From the NCBI GenBank assembly GCA_009692275.1, contig SHZL01000177.1:1-5897 (forward strand): a stretch of 5,897 nt of DNA, written 5' to 3'. The notes beneath the pieces were generated by a model, which saw only the letters and a list, made by a program, of their open reading frames with translations, was not told where the DNA came from and did not search any database. This DNA comes from Lysobacterales bacterium (GTDB taxonomy: Bacteria > Pseudomonadota > Gammaproteobacteria > Xanthomonadales > SZUA-36). Position 1 is the stretch's first letter; each line of letters begins with the position of its first letter. The position numbers and the translations under genes are program-made. Below, piece by piece: positions 5,422-5,897 of the stretch.

Positions 5422-5897
5422 GTGGGCAAGCACAACGAAGAAGACTGGGAAGGATTCTGGCGCAATACACGTGAAGCTGCTGCATACCGTTCCGGCGCGC
5501 CGCAACAAGCCGTTTTGGAACAGTTCTGGGGTGATTTTTTCAAACGCACGCTGCCAATGTTTCCCGGCGCTCGAATCCTGGACCTGGCTTGCGGGAACGG
5601 GGCAGTTGCCCGCAGCGCGATCGCGGCGGCACGAACAGCCGGTCTGACCCATGTGATGGTCTGTGGGCTGGACCGATCCGACTCGGGGCTGGTCGACCTT
5701 TACCGGCGTCTGCCTTCCGCTTACCCGGTTAATGCGGATGTCTTGATGGCTCCATTTCGGGACGGTGTATTTGACCTGGTGACCAGCCAGTTTGGTGTTG
5801 AATATGCAGGTTCAAGCGCCGTGGCGGAAGCCGCCAGGCTGGTCGCTCCGGGTGGTGTGCTGGCAGCGATCTTGCACTTGCAGGGCGGCGGGATCTA
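5422..5897 (+). CDS. Class I SAM-dependent methyltransferase, N-terminal part (partial)
   Basis: The frame opens after the TAA at 5398-5400 and runs off the window end with no stop, giving 158 codons from the GTG at 5422. The SAM-binding motif I ILDLACGNGAVA lies at residues 52-63. An acidic strand-2 end follows in VCGLDRSDSG, then FRDGVFDLVTSQFGVEY, the motif before strand 4, and ARLVAPGGVLAAI, the usual helix-to-strand 5 segment. This is the Methyltransf_11/25 type; the substrate cannot be read from the sequence. The N-terminal EEDWEGFWRNTREAAAYRSG segment is the kind of helical lid seen in such enzymes. GTG 5422 is the best start in this frame, with only a weak AGAG 7-10 bases before it. 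A short out-of-frame reading from the ATG at 5391 hints that the true start may differ. It is divergent from the carD-like gene, and no convincing promoter is seen for it. Confidence 0.85.
   Translation, partial: MGKHNEEDWEGFWRNTREAAAYRSGAPQQAVLEQFWGDFFKRTLPMFPGARILDLACGNGAVARSAIAAARTAGLTHVMVCGLDRSDSGLVDLYRRLPSAYPVNADVLMAPFRDGVFDLVTSQFGVEYAGSSAVAEAARLVAPGGVLAAILHLQGGGI

Noticed and set aside
5243..5647. A 134-codon plus-strand frame beginning in the divergent gap
   Set aside because: It overlaps the methyltransferase in another frame, where the SAM-binding motif is clear. Its hydrophobic start looks accidental.

Overview
The window is a compact stretch of about 5.9 kb from what looks like a Gammaproteobacterium. 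The genes are tightly packed, GC content is moderate to high, and strong Shine-Dalgarno (SD) sequences are common. The evidence for the group is the YajQ and MsrC type, a HutF-type histidine-degradation gene, and a CarD-family regulator beside a trypsin-like protease/FHA gene pair. An aquatic lineage related to Halieaceae/Cellvibrionales is my guess; no marker gene here settles it.

Bases 1-1282 (+ strand) hold three genes joined by overlapping stop and start codons: the last 60 codons of a formimidoylglutamate deiminase (hutF), a DUF938/UPF0585 methyltransferase-like protein, and a free methionine-(R)-sulfoxide reductase (msrC). A SixA-type histidine phosphatase (1343-1840, - strand) converges on msrC. 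Back to back with sixA is a + strand pair: a secreted trypsin-like serine protease with an unrecognised C-terminal domain (1922-3187), and a membrane-anchored FHA-domain protein (3184-4176) overlapping it by ATGA. Next comes yajQ (4215-4697, + strand), a small nucleic-acid- or c-di-GMP-binding protein.

Bases 4771-5244 (- strand) encode a CarD-family RNA polymerase-interacting protein. No ATG, GTG or TTG precedes its N-terminal domain. The frame instead opens at an ATT codon with a perfectly placed SD sequence, so ordinary gene calling would shorten it to the last 110 residues. Transcribed away from it is the 5' part of a class I SAM-dependent methyltransferase (5422 onward, + strand), cut off by the window end.

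The main points of interest are the probable AUU-initiated CarD homologue, the protease-FHA pair (a possible two-gene envelope system with a degenerate phosphothreonine pocket), and the uncertain 5' end of the final methyltransferase. I saw no mobile elements, CRISPR arrays, tRNA or rRNA genes, or long repeats. No gene-free stretch exceeds about 180 bases.
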